From: Promethearchaeota archaeon
Lineage (GTDB): Archaea > Asgardarchaeota > Lokiarchaeia > Sigynarchaeales > SOKP01
DNA: 31,932 nucleotides
Assembly: GCA_016839655.1 (NCBI GenBank)
Contig: JAEOTW010000096.1
Location: 1 to 31,932, forward strand
Direction of reading: 5' to 3'
The notes under the pieces are model-generated. The model had not been told where the DNA came from and made no database searches. It saw nothing but the letters and a program-made list of their open reading frames with translations. The position numbers were made by a program, and so were the translations under genes. This document shows positions 24,322 to 31,932 of the stretch, one piece after another (within the stretch, counting starts at the first letter, position 1; each line of letters begins with the position of its first letter).

Positions 24322-26364
24322 ATGAATGAAAATCACACCTTTGATAAAATTAGATTTGGAACTTGTTCAAAAGATTGTTATGGTTCATGCGTTTTTGAAG
24401 GATATTGGGATGATAAAGCATTAGAACATAAATTTCTATTTGCTGTTCCTTCTAAAAGTCATCCTTTTACTAATGGTTTTTTTTGTCCAAAATATAAACA
24501 ACGAGAGTATTTAGTTTATCATCAAGAACGCTTGAAAACTCCATTAATCCGAACTGGAGTTAAACCTAAAAACCAATTTAAAGAAATTTCATTAAAAGAA
24601 GTAATCAAGCTTATTGCAGAAAAAGTAAAAGAAATAAAAGAAAATAATAATACTAAATCTATTTTGGGAGCTTTTTATTCAGGGAACTCCGGTATAATAT
24701 CACAATACGCGCCTTTAAGATTTTTTGAAAAATTGGGTGCAACAATAACAAGCGGAGGGATTTGTAATGAAGGAGGATGCGCGGGACTTAAAAAGTTATT
24801 TGGTACATATTCTACCACAAATCCTTTTCAAATAATAAATCCTTCCACAAAATTAATAGTAAATTGGGGTAGTAATCTGTCAGAGAGTAATAATCACGCA
24901 TATTATTTTGTCAAAAAAGCCCTAAAAAATGGAAGTAAACTTGTGGTTGTTGATTCGCGGCAAACACTTATTTCTCAAAAAGCTCATTTGTTTATACACA
25001 TTTTTCCAGGGACTGAGCATTTATTAGCTAAATTGACTTTAAATGAAATAATTGCTAATAATATTTATGATAAAGATTTTCTACATAATCATGTTGAATC
25101 ATACTCAACTCTTATTCAGGAAGCAGCCCAAGTTAGAAAAGAAAAGCTCTTAAAACAAATCGGTATTGATTTTCAGACATTCAAACATTTTGTTGATTTC
25201 TTAATAAAATTCAAACACCAAACTTTATTCAATATTGGATATGGTGTACAGAAAGATTTCTTTGGCGGAAAAATTGTAAGAAGTATTGCTCTAATTCAGA
25301 TTATGCTAGGAAACATAGGTAAACTTGGCACTGGTGTAATATATTCTCAGAGTGATTTTATGAAACCAATTCTTAAACCTCTTCAAGAATATATAGCCAA
25401 TATTAAAGAAGAATCGAGATTGAGTGAAATTCCGATAATTAAGCTTGGATCTTATCTTTCTACAGGGAATTATCAGATGTTATTTGTATATAATTTCAAT
25501 CCCGCAAGTTCACTACCGAATCAAAACTTATTACGAAGAGCTTTATTGAAAGAGGATTTACTTGTTGTAGTATTAGACATGTTTCTTAATGAAACAACTA
25601 AGTACGCTGATATTATAATCCCCGCTAAGTTTGATTTAGAATCATATGATTTAATATCTCCTTATTACATCCCTGGGTTATCAATTAATATTGGAGGTCC
25701 ATGTCCTTATCAAAATTGCCTGTCAAATTATGAATTCTTCCAACAATTAGCATTGAAAGTCGGCTTTGAAAAAAACGATGTATTCCAAGAATCTGAAGAA
25801 ACAATTTTTAGAAATAGTGTGAAAATGCTACCTGAAAACATTCAAGAAAATCTAAATTCAAAAGGGTATTTTTTACTATTTAGAATGGAATCCGTTCCTT
25901 TCAGCGATTTAGAATTCCCTACTTCAAATAGCAGAATTCAGGCTATTGGCCCATATTTTAAATTTGGTGAAAAAGAATTAACGCGTAAATCAAATATGGA
26001 AAAGAATGAATTTACACTCATCTCTCCCTCTCATTTCTACTTCCTACACTCTCAATTAAGTCAATTAAATCAAAGATACTTGAACGAATTTAGCAAAATT
26101 TTCTTATCATCTAAAGATATTCAAAAATTAGATTTAGATGAAGGGTGTAAAGTCAAGGTTTCTAATGAATTTGGTTCTGGTATATATATCTTAACAAAAT
26201 CTGCAATACTGAAACCAAGAACAGCATTAATATATTCTGGTCTACCATCTACCTCACAAAAAGACATAAATGTAAATTTTTTTATTCCTGATAGACCTGA
26301 AGATCTAGGATTTTCTGGAGCATATAATTCTGCAATAATAAAAATAGATAAAATAGACTCCTAA
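24322..26364 (+). CDS. Molybdopterin-dependent oxidoreductase (DMSO reductase family)
   Basis: A 680-residue catalytic subunit of the molybdopterin bis-guanine-dinucleotide family. An N-terminal [4Fe-4S] site is formed by C15-x3-C19-x3-C23 and C55. It is followed by a molybdopterin-binding domain with KSILGAFYSGNSGIISQYAPLRFF and GGICNEGGCAGLKKLFG, where C148 or C153 might be the metal ligand. Further family blocks are LIVNWGSNLSESNNHAYYFV, VVVDSRQT, and VVLDMFLNETTKYADIIIPA with the usual Glu-Thr. The C-terminal dinucleotide-binding domain (about 565-675) is present. No Tat signal is seen, so it is cytoplasmic. No electron-transfer partner subunit is adjacent, so the substrate cannot be called. 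Confidence 0.85.
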   Translation: MNENHTFDKIRFGTCSKDCYGSCVFEGYWDDKALEHKFLFAVPSKSHPFTNGFFCPKYKQREYLVYHQERLKTPLIRTGVKPKNQFKEISLKEVIKLIAEKVKEIKENNNTKSILGAFYSGNSGIISQYAPLRFFEKLGATITSGGICNEGGCAGLKKLFGTYSTTNPFQIINPSTKLIVNWGSNLSESNNHAYYFVKKALKNGSKLVVVDSRQTLISQKAHLFIHIFPGTEHLLAKLTLNEIIANNIYDKDFLHNHVESYSTLIQEAAQVRKEKLLKQIGIDFQTFKHFVDFLIKFKHQTLFNIGYGVQKDFFGGKIVRSIALIQIMLGNIGKLGTGVIYSQSDFMKPILKPLQEYIANIKEESRLSEIPIIKLGSYLSTGNYQMLFVYNFNPASSLPNQNLLRRALLKEDLLVVVLDMFLNETTKYADIIIPAKFDLESYDLISPYYIPGLSINIGGPCPYQNCLSNYEFFQQLALKVGFEKNDVFQESEETIFRNSVKMLPENIQENLNSKGYFLLFRMESVPFSDLEFPTSNSRIQAIGPYFKFGEKELTRKSNMEKNEFTLISPSHFYFLHSQLSQLNQRYLNEFSKIFLSSKDIQKLDLDEGCKVKVSNEFGSGIYILTKSAILKPRTALIYSGLPSTSQKDINVNFFIPDRPEDLGFSGAYNSAIIKIDKIDS

Positions 26365-26389
26365 AATAAACCCTATTATATAATTGATT

Positions 26390-26923
26390 CTACTTTTTCT
26401 TCTTGATAAAAGCTATATCACCTAGAGAAGTCCCAGTGGATTTCTTCATGTATTTATTATTTTGAATATTAGCTTCAATCTCATCAGATTTTTTTAGAAT
26501 TTTAATTTTATAAACATCTTCTATCTTTTTTGCTAATTTTAAAGTAGGTTCAACTTTTCCAGCTTCAATTCTTCTCAGTAATGAAGGTTTTTCATTTAAT
26601 TTCTGAGCAAATTGATCTTGATTTAATCCAAGGGAGGTTCTCTTTATTCTTATTTTTTTAGCATAATCAGGTATAATTTCAATATCATCTATATAGTTTT
26701 TTTTAGCTACTTGTCGTTTTGGAGCTTCTTTTTTATTAAAGGAGTATGTTTTTCTAGCTTGAGTGCTTGCAGGGGGTTTTTGAATTTTAATTCCATGTTG
26801 AGCACAATTATGACAAACTGTTATTTTAGCTCCTTCTAGTAAAACTCTTTCACCCTTTCCCCAAATTATACTTCCACATATAGGACATTCCTTGTCAACT
26901 TCATTATATCGTGATTTTGGCAT
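26390..26923 (-). CDS. mbf1: MBF1, multiprotein bridging factor 1 homologue
   Basis: Archaeal and eukaryotic coactivator-like protein linking transcription and the ribosome. The 177-residue product has an N-terminal zinc ribbon with ECPICGS (C13, C16) and VCHNC (C37, C40). A flexible basic linker (50-85) leads to a Cro/C1-type helix-turn-helix: IRIKRTSLGLNQDQFAQKLNEKPSLLRRIEAGKVEPTLKLAKKIEDVYKI (about 91-140). A basic tail ends in KKKK. This domain order, ribbon then helix-turn-helix, is the archaeal form. It is convergent with the molybdopterin enzyme and divergent from the PAN gene across 231 bases (26924-27154). Confidence 0.93.
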   Translation of the reverse strand: MPKSRYNEVDKECPICGSIIWGKGERVLLEGAKITVCHNCAQHGIKIQKPPASTQARKTYSFNKKEAPKRQVAKKNYIDDIEIIPDYAKKIRIKRTSLGLNQDQFAQKLNEKPSLLRRIEAGKVEPTLKLAKKIEDVYKIKILKKSDEIEANIQNNKYMKKSTGTSLGDIAFIKKKK

Positions 26924-27154
26924 GGAAGACTATTATAAAAAATTTTTGAATATATATAGAATTTAATTAGGTACTCTTATAATTTTCGCTTTAATTTCAT
27001 TATATTTTATAAAGTATAAATTTTTTAAAAGTCGACATTTTTAAGAAATAATGTAGAACTAGCCTTAAATTTAAATGATTAAAAGTTTATTAATAAATTA
27101 AATCATTTTCTTAAAAAAGTAAATTAAAGTTAGAAAGAAAGGGGTATACTTTTT

Positions 27155-28363
27155 TTGACTACAACTAAAGAAAAGCGAAAAAAAGAAGAAACCAAAGATG
27201 GAGAATATCTTATAACATATACCAGGCATTTAGAAAAGAGACTCCGAAACTTGGAAACAGAAAAACAATTATTAGATGCAGAAAGGTTAAGATTGGAACA
27301 GGAACTACATAGTTTAAGAAATGAGATTGACAGATTAAGGGAACCACCATTAGTTTCTGCCACAATTATTGATTTTTTAGATGAAAAAGGGAGAGCTATT
27401 GTAAAAAGCTCAACAGGACCCAGTTTTGTTGTTAACACGAGCAGAAAAGTCAAAAATGAAAAATTAGATCCAGGAACACGAGTAGCATTAAATCAAAGAA
27501 CATTTGCAATTATGGAAGTCTTACCTACTAAATTAGATCCATTTGTAAAAGGTATGGAAGTAATTGATTCAATTCCAGATATTTCCTACGCTGATGTAGG
27601 GGGATTAGAAGAACAAATGCAAGAAGTAAGAGAAACTGTAGAATTACCTTTGAAAAAACCTGAATTATTTAAAAGAATTGGTATTGACCCTCCTAAAGGT
27701 GTATTATTGTTTGGTCCACCTGGTACTGGAAAGACACTATTAGCAAAAGCAGTCGCTCATGAAACAGAAGCGACTTTTATAAGAATTATTGGATCTGAAT
27801 TAGTGCAAAAATTTATTGGTGAAGGTGCCCGTTTAGTTAGAGAAATTTTTAACTTAGCAAAAGAAAAAGCCCCAACTATCTTGTTTATTGATGAATTAGA
27901 TGCTATTGGCTCTCAACGACTAAAGATAGCAACCTCAGGAGATAGAGAAGTTCAAAGAACCCTAATGCAACTATTAAGTGAATTAGATGGGTTTGAGCAA
28001 AGAGGAGATGTAAAGATAATAGGTGCTACAAATAGGGTTGATATCTTAGATCCTGCATTATTGAGACCAGGGAGATTCGATCGTATGATTGATTTTCCAA
28101 TTCCTGATGATGAGGCTAGAGGAACAATATTTAAAATACATACAAGAAACCTAAATGTCGAAGACTCAATTGAATTCAAAAGATTGGTAAATCTAACAGA
28201 AGGTGCAACAGGAGCAGACATCAAGGCTATATGTACAGAAGCAGGTATGTTTGCCATTCGAAAAGATGCAGATAGGATCATTAATAAAGATTTTTTTGAT
28301 GCTGTAGATAAAGTGATGAATAAAGTTAAGGATCAGTTTTTCGAATCCAGATTATACTCATAA
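27155..28363 (+). CDS. pan: PAN, proteasome-activating nucleotidase
   Basis: A hexameric AAA+ unfoldase that feeds substrates into the 20S proteasome. In the 402-residue product, a coiled coil (about 18-63) is followed by an OB domain (66-125) and the AAA domain. Walker A is GPPGTGKT (187-194), the pore loop is KFIGEG (219-224), Walker B is LFIDELDA (D246, E247), and the arginine fingers are in RPGRFDR (304-310). The last residues, LYS, form a C-terminal HbYX motif, used to dock into the proteasome and open its gate. The start is TTG with AGGGGT upstream. No proteasome core genes are in the window. Confidence 0.96.
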   Translation: MTTTKEKRKKEETKDGEYLITYTRHLEKRLRNLETEKQLLDAERLRLEQELHSLRNEIDRLREPPLVSATIIDFLDEKGRAIVKSSTGPSFVVNTSRKVKNEKLDPGTRVALNQRTFAIMEVLPTKLDPFVKGMEVIDSIPDISYADVGGLEEQMQEVRETVELPLKKPELFKRIGIDPPKGVLLFGPPGTGKTLLAKAVAHETEATFIRIIGSELVQKFIGEGARLVREIFNLAKEKAPTILFIDELDAIGSQRLKIATSGDREVQRTLMQLLSELDGFEQRGDVKIIGATNRVDILDPALLRPGRFDRMIDFPIPDDEARGTIFKIHTRNLNVEDSIEFKRLVNLTEGATGADIKAICTEAGMFAIRKDADRIINKDFFDAVDKVMNKVKDQFFESRLYS

Positions 28364-28420
28364 TCTATTTATATCTCACTTGCTTTTCTTAATTTAATTA
28401 ATAACTCTAATCATTGATCT

Positions 28421-28912
28421 ATGGAAACAAACTTATTATTAGGTTTAAGACAAATTCAAGGAATTTCAGATTATCAATTCGGAAAAGAGATTACTGATAT
28501 ACTATTTGATGACATTGATCAGATTTCATTTGAAAGGTCATCAAAAACAAATAAGATCAGATATATTTTTTATCAAAACCATTTACTACTTATTCTAAGA
28601 CCTACAAATGGTTTTTTTACATTAAGTCTTTTCTCAGCTAAAAAGATAATTAAGAATACTTTAGTTCCGAAATTAAGGGTAATTGTATTAAATGAAATTT
28701 CAGAATTCATCAAAAAAGGAAGAAATGTATTTTGTAAACATGTTGTTGATATTGATAGTGCACTAAGACCTTTAGATGAAGTAATTGTAGTAAATCAAGA
28801 TGATGAATTATTAGGGATTGGTAAATTAAAAATTCCTGTTTCATACATAAAACACTTTTCTGTAGGGATTGCTGTTAATATAAGAAAAGGGATTTATAAG
28901 TCAAAAATTTAA
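28421..28912 (+). CDS. PUA-domain RNA-binding protein
   Basis: A 163-residue protein with an N-terminal pre-PUA region (LRQIQGISDYQFGKEITDILFDD ... KIRYIFYQNHLLLILRPTNGFFTLSLFSAKKI). A C-terminal PUA domain (about 82-160) has LRVIVLNEISEFIKKGRNVFCKHVVDIDSALRPLDEVIVVNQDDELLGIGKLKI. The layout matches the C-terminal part of archaeal tRNA-guanine transglycosylase-type proteins, but without a catalytic domain, as in free-standing archaeal PUA proteins. RNA binding is expected; the target is unknown. The NAC gene follows 52 bases later in the same direction, a pairing seen in other archaea. Confidence 0.82.
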   Translation: METNLLLGLRQIQGISDYQFGKEITDILFDDIDQISFERSSKTNKIRYIFYQNHLLLILRPTNGFFTLSLFSAKKIIKNTLVPKLRVIVLNEISEFIKKGRNVFCKHVVDIDSALRPLDEVIVVNQDDELLGIGKLKIPVSYIKHFSVGIAVNIRKGIYKSKI

Positions 28913-28964
28913 ATCTCAAATAATTATATATATTACGATATAACTCAATTTAAAGTGATAAAAA

Positions 28965-29444
28965 TTGGTAAAATTACCAAAAGAAATGCAAAATAAGGCA
29001 AAGAATAAACCTAAACGTCCCCAACCAGTTGCAAAGCGCGATGGGCAACAAATTGGATCTAGACAGATGCGAAGAAGAATGGCACAGCAAGGTATAGACA
29101 TGGATCAAATTGATGCCACAAGAGTTATAATAGAGGGGCCAGAAAAGACATTAGTAATTGATCAACCAGAAGTGTTTCTTATGAAACAGGCAGGTCAAGA
29201 AATGTATCAAGTGATTGGGCAAGGTGAAGAAGTTTCTCCTGAGGAATTAATAATTGAAGCTGGAGAACCTTCTGGTGAAATTGAGTATTTAGAAGAAACT
29301 GAAATGAAGGCAACTATAACAGAAAATGATATTATGTTAGTTGCTACACAAGCAAACGTTGATAAACAAGAAGCAGAGGCAATTTTAAAAGAATGTAATG
29401 GAGATATTGCAAAGGCTATTTTATATTTCAAAAACAGACCCTAA
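28965..29444 (+). CDS. nac: Nascent polypeptide-associated complex protein (archaeal NAC)
   Basis: A ribosome-bound homodimeric chaperone for emerging chains, homologous to eukaryotic alpha-NAC. The 159-residue product has a basic N-terminal ribosome-contact region (NKAKNKPKRPQPVAKRDGQQIGSRQMRRRM). The NAC domain (about 45-100) includes DATRVIIEGPEKTLVIDQPEVFLMKQAGQEMYQVIGQGEE. An acidic linker leads to a C-terminal UBA domain (about 116-158, ENDIMLVATQANVDKQEAEAILKECNGDIAKAILYFKNR). The TTG start is backed by GTGAT six bases upstream; an ATG at 28986 would remove seven residues. The family assignment is secure. Confidence 0.95.
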   Translation: MVKLPKEMQNKAKNKPKRPQPVAKRDGQQIGSRQMRRRMAQQGIDMDQIDATRVIIEGPEKTLVIDQPEVFLMKQAGQEMYQVIGQGEEVSPEELIIEAGEPSGEIEYLEETEMKATITENDIMLVATQANVDKQEAEAILKECNGDIAKAILYFKNRP

Positions 29445-29523
29445 TGATAAATAATAATTTAGATCATAAAGATTAAGAATTATAAAATTTTTAATATTCA
29501 AAAAGCATATAGTTTAATTTTAA

Positions 29524-29877
29524 ATGTCAAAAATTAAAAAAAAACCAGTTGTAAGCTCGTCAGCTATTTCAGAATTGGATATAAACTTTAAAAAAATTAT
29601 CCAGTTTTCAGGTTGGTTATTTTTATTGGGTCTCTTTGGATTTTTGGGTGGTTGGCTAATCTTAGATAATGCTTTAAATATTATAAATTTGGAGTTAGAT
29701 GCTGTTGAGTTTGCTGTTGTAATTTTTACTGGTACAAACTCAGCAATCAGTTTTGCTTTAGCCTCAAAGATAAAGAATAACCTTGATAAAAAAAAGCAGT
29801 ATTTCCTTGATTGGTTAGTAGCAGAGTTTATATTTTGTATACTTGCTGTTTTTACAATTGCTGCATATCAATGGTGA
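29524..29877 (+). CDS. Small three-helix membrane protein, unknown
   Basis: A 117-residue product with a basic N-terminus (MSKIKKKP) and three hydrophobic segments: about 28-48, 60-80 and 94-115. Positive charges cluster before the first segment and between the second and third (KIKNNLDKKK), which would place those ends in the cytoplasm. I recognise no family. It follows NAC by 79 bases in the same direction and may be co-transcribed with it. Confidence 0.6.
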   Translation: MSKIKKKPVVSSSAISELDINFKKIIQFSGWLFLLGLFGFLGGWLILDNALNIINLELDAVEFAVVIFTGTNSAISFALASKIKNNLDKKKQYFLDWLVAEFIFCILAVFTIAAYQW

Positions 29878-29919
29878 TTTTTTCCCTATTTCCAGATAAA
29901 AAAAAAAGAAATTTTATTA

Positions 29920-30249
29920 TTATTTATAGTCATCTCTTGAAGGATGAAAAACTTCAATAATTTCTGATTTTTCAAGTATGAATGCCCCATGTTTTTCATA
30001 AGAATCAAAAACATAACTATCTCCTGTTCTAGCAATAAACTCGCCATTTTCTGTTAAAAAATTGACTTTTCCATTAATTATATACCCAATCTGGTATTCC
30101 TCATGATTATGTAGTGGAATTTTAGCATCTTTCTCGAGTAGGAAGTGACATAACATAACAGAATCATTATACGCTAAAGTTTTTCGAAAAACGCCTTCAA
30201 CAATTTTAATTGGCTTAATTTTATCTTTATTTATTGTTCTTTCAGACAT
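29920..30249 (-). CDS. Cupin-domain protein
   Basis: A 109-residue single-domain cupin. Motif 1 is IPLHNHEEYQIGYIINGKVNF, with the HxH...E metal ligands, and motif 2 is GDSYVFDSYEKHGAFILEKSEIIEVFHPSRDDY. All usual metal ligands (two His, one Glu or Gln, one His) can be placed, so metal binding is expected. Such small cupins range from sugar-binding to dioxygenase and sensory roles, and nothing nearby identifies the substrate. The gene is divergent from nrdD across a 425-base spacer. A TATA-like stretch for this strand lies near 30285-30295. Confidence 0.85.
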   Translation of the reverse strand: MSERTINKDKIKPIKIVEGVFRKTLAYNDSVMLCHFLLEKDAKIPLHNHEEYQIGYIINGKVNFLTENGEFIARTGDSYVFDSYEKHGAFILEKSEIIEVFHPSRDDYK

Positions 30250-30674
30250 GATCAGCCGGAAAATTTTAGTTTGTGAATAACTTTTTTGTTTAAATATATC
30301 TGTAATTAATTCTTATAAAGATTTTACGGCTAAAATATGGATACTTTTACGAACTATTCGACATTATTTGATATCAAATGCAATTTAAGATTTAATAAAT
30401 TAGAAATTGGAAGGACTCCAAAGGATTAAGAATTTTTTCGTAATTTTAATAGGCAGCTTTTAAACGATCAAATAAAGAGTTAATAAAATAAGTTTAAATT
30501 GGAGAAACAAATAAATTTTTATATCAAAAGAGGTAAAATATTAACGATAATAAACAGTTAATAATTCTCTTAATTCAGTTCAGATTACCGACAAAATCAT
30601 TAGTTTGAACATAGCGCAATTTTGCGTTGTATTATAAAAGAATGTATAAGAATTAAAAAAAGGAATGATAACCA
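30250..30674. other. Long intergenic region between cupin and nrdD
   Basis: A 425-base region with no recognisable gene. It holds a perfect 14-base palindrome ATTTGATATCAAAT (30366-30379), a hairpin TTGGA/TCCAA (30407-30421), and a palindrome upstream of nrdD (30615-30626). A possible 30-codon ORF runs from ATG at 30337 to 30429, with TATAAAG 24 bases before its ATG and a T-run shortly after its stop. I do not treat that ORF as established. The region is otherwise very AT-rich. Confidence 0.5.
30615..30639 (+). promoter_or_regulatory. Candidate nrdD promoter with palindromic operator
   Basis: CGCAA-TT-TTGCG (30615-30626) is an inverted repeat directly upstream of a TATA-like box TTATAAAA (30632-30639). 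Taking a normal archaeal spacing of about 25 bases, transcription would start near 30660, about 15 bases before the TTG start codon of nrdD. A dyad overlapping the region just upstream of TATA is well placed for a regulator of transcription factor access. It stands out as the only GC-rich motif in the spacer. Confidence 0.45.
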
Positions 30675-31932
30675 TTGGTTTTAGTATCAGATTCAGAAGC
30701 ATTAAAAGAAAGAAAGAATGAAAAAATAAATCGTAAATATCTGACAAAATTATTACCCCAAGTTTTTCGAACTGAAGGTGACGTAGTTTCGTTCGATCCA
30801 GTAAAAATTGAACAGAGTCTTATAAATGAAACAGGTTTAGATCAAAAATCGGCGGATAAGATTACAGAACTAGTAGTAAGAAGAATAATTTCTTCAGGTA
30901 TTCGATTTCTATCAGGACCTCATATTAGAGAGATAGTGTGTTCAATATTATCAGAACAACATTTTGAAGATGAGCGCAAATTATACACAAGAATAGGTAT
31001 GCCACTTATGGATTATGAGGCTATTTTAGAATATGGAGTAGATGAAAATGCGAATCAAGATATGAATCCTGAGAGTATTCATCATTGGGCGGCAAACAGA
31101 ATCTCAGATGAATATGCTTTATTAAGGATTTTAGATTCTGAAGAAGCTCATGCCCACTTATATGGAGATATTCACGTACATATGTTAAGATATTTCGATT
31201 TAAGACCATTCTGTCAAGAATGGGACCCTCGAATGGTTCTTGAACATGGCCTCCCTCCAGTCGAAAGTTGGGCACATTGTAGTAAATCAGGTCCCGCTGG
31301 TAGTTTACGTGTCGCAGTAACTCATCTTGCTAAATGGTTGGGAATAATACAAGGTGAATTCAGTGGAGGTCAAGGATATGATTATATTACTACTTTTTTA
31401 GCCCCTTATGCTCGTAATTTGAATACTAGAGAAATTGAACAGTCTATGCAGTGTCTAATTTTTGAAACAAACCAGATTTTTGCAGCAAGGGGAGGACAAG
31501 TGCCATTTACTTCGATTTCATGTACTCCTACTATCCCTGATGGATTATTAAATATTCCTGCTGTTGGGCCTCATGGAAATATAGTAGGAAAATATGGTGA
31601 TTATAAAGATGAATGCCTTAAACTCTTTGATGCATTAACAGATGTATATATTCAAGGTGATCATAATGGAAAGCTTTTTGCTTTTCCAAAGCATGAGGTT
31701 AAGATTAAAAAACAATGGTTAGATGAATTTGAGCCATCCTACTTAAAAATAATGGAAGAAGTAGCAAAAATGGGAACTCCATACTTCCTAAATATGTGTC
31801 CTGAATGGATGCCAGATGAAATTCATAGTCAATGTTGCAGAAAATTCTTGAGTGGAAATCAAATCATTAAGCAATGTATTCTTGATCCTGAAAAGAGAAA
31901 GAATGCAAATGTGTGGGAAAACTATGTTACTA
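30675..31932 (+). CDS. nrdD: Anaerobic ribonucleoside-triphosphate reductase NrdD (3' partial)
   Basis: A class III ribonucleotide reductase that makes dNTPs using an oxygen-sensitive glycyl radical. The frame runs from TTG at 30675 (just after an in-frame TAA) to the window end, 419 codons. An ATP-cone regulatory domain opens the protein (LLPQVFRTEGDVVSFDPVKIEQSLINETG, about 20-110). The catalytic barrel follows, with HLYGDIHVHMLRYFDLRPFCQEW, FSGGQGYDYITTFLAPYARN, QIFAARGGQVPFTSI, LFAFPKHEV and MPDEIHSQCCRKFLSG. The glycyl-radical loop and zinc site lie beyond the window, as may the activase NrdG. Presence indicates an organism able to live without oxygen. Confidence 0.93.
   Translation, partial: MVLVSDSEALKERKNEKINRKYLTKLLPQVFRTEGDVVSFDPVKIEQSLINETGLDQKSADKITELVVRRIISSGIRFLSGPHIREIVCSILSEQHFEDERKLYTRIGMPLMDYEAILEYGVDENANQDMNPESIHHWAANRISDEYALLRILDSEEAHAHLYGDIHVHMLRYFDLRPFCQEWDPRMVLEHGLPPVESWAHCSKSGPAGSLRVAVTHLAKWLGIIQGEFSGGQGYDYITTFLAPYARNLNTREIEQSMQCLIFETNQIFAARGGQVPFTSISCTPTIPDGLLNIPAVGPHGNIVGKYGDYKDECLKLFDALTDVYIQGDHNGKLFAFPKHEVKIKKQWLDEFEPSYLKIMEEVAKMGTPYFLNMCPEWMPDEIHSQCCRKFLSGNQIIKQCILDPEKRKNANVWENYVT

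Noticed and set aside
31021..31275. 84-codon antisense ORF at the right end
   Set aside because: It is a shadow of nrdD, which runs through this region to the window edge.
1..31932. CRISPR arrays, insertion sequences, phage or toxin-antitoxin modules
   Set aside because: No regularly spaced repeats, transposase-like ORFs or terminal inverted repeats were seen; nearly all the DNA is assigned to cellular genes.

Overview
The window is a gene-dense, strongly AT-rich archaeal chromosome segment, most likely from an Asgard archaeon (Promethearchaeota). The archaeal core is clear: both PolD subunits, Orc1/Cdc6, an unsplit RpoB, RpoH, TFE, MBF1, Cbf5, RtcB with archease, the PAN ATPase, NAC, CDP-archaeol synthase and intron-bearing tRNA genes. 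The Asgard assignment rests mainly on a roadblock domain fused to a eukaryote-like Ras/Rab-type GTPase (13087-14100). I cannot resolve the lineage within Asgard. No insertion sequence, phage gene, CRISPR array or rRNA gene was seen.

Layout. 1-2.0 kb: RtcB RNA ligase (5' end outside the window) facing archease. 2.0-3.3 kb: a NusA-like KH protein and, on the other strand, CDP-archaeol synthase. 3.3-11.2 kb: a replication block with Orc1/Cdc6 behind an AT-rich spacer, a DUF2240/SWIM-like protein, and divergent PolD small (DP1) and large (DP2) subunits. 11.2-12.4 kb: a membrane-embedded M28 peptidase overlapping the end of DP2. 12.7-15.5 kb: tRNA-Leu(GAG) with two introns, the roadblock-GTPase, tRNA-Thr(CGT) with one intron, a ThiL-like kinase, and tRNA-Lys(TTT) with an irregular insertion. 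15.7-21.7 kb: a SpoIIAA/STAS-like protein, Cbf5, an RsmC-like methyltransferase, RpoH and RpoB. 21.8-24.2 kb: two small membrane proteins, an unrecognised protein and TFE. 24.3-28.4 kb: a molybdopterin oxidoreductase, MBF1 and PAN. 28.4-31.9 kb: a PUA protein, NAC, a small membrane protein, a cupin, and the first part of anaerobic ribonucleotide reductase, cut by the window edge.

How they fit together. Most genes belong to information processing: replication (Orc1, PolD), transcription (RpoH, RpoB, TFE, MBF1), RNA maturation (RtcB, archease, Cbf5, PUA and KH proteins), nascent-chain handling (NAC) and protein turnover (PAN). RtcB and archease are the tRNA exon-joining machinery in archaea, and the same window carries three tRNA genes with insertions. 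I found no clearly new multi-gene system. The observations most worth following are the two near-identical introns inside one tRNA-Leu gene, the irregular tRNA-Lys insertion, the TFE gene whose winged helix extends upstream of its first ATG, the membrane insertion between the zinc ligands of the M28 peptidase, the roadblock-GTPase fusion, the DUF2240/SWIM-like protein, and structured repeats upstream of orc1 and nrdD.
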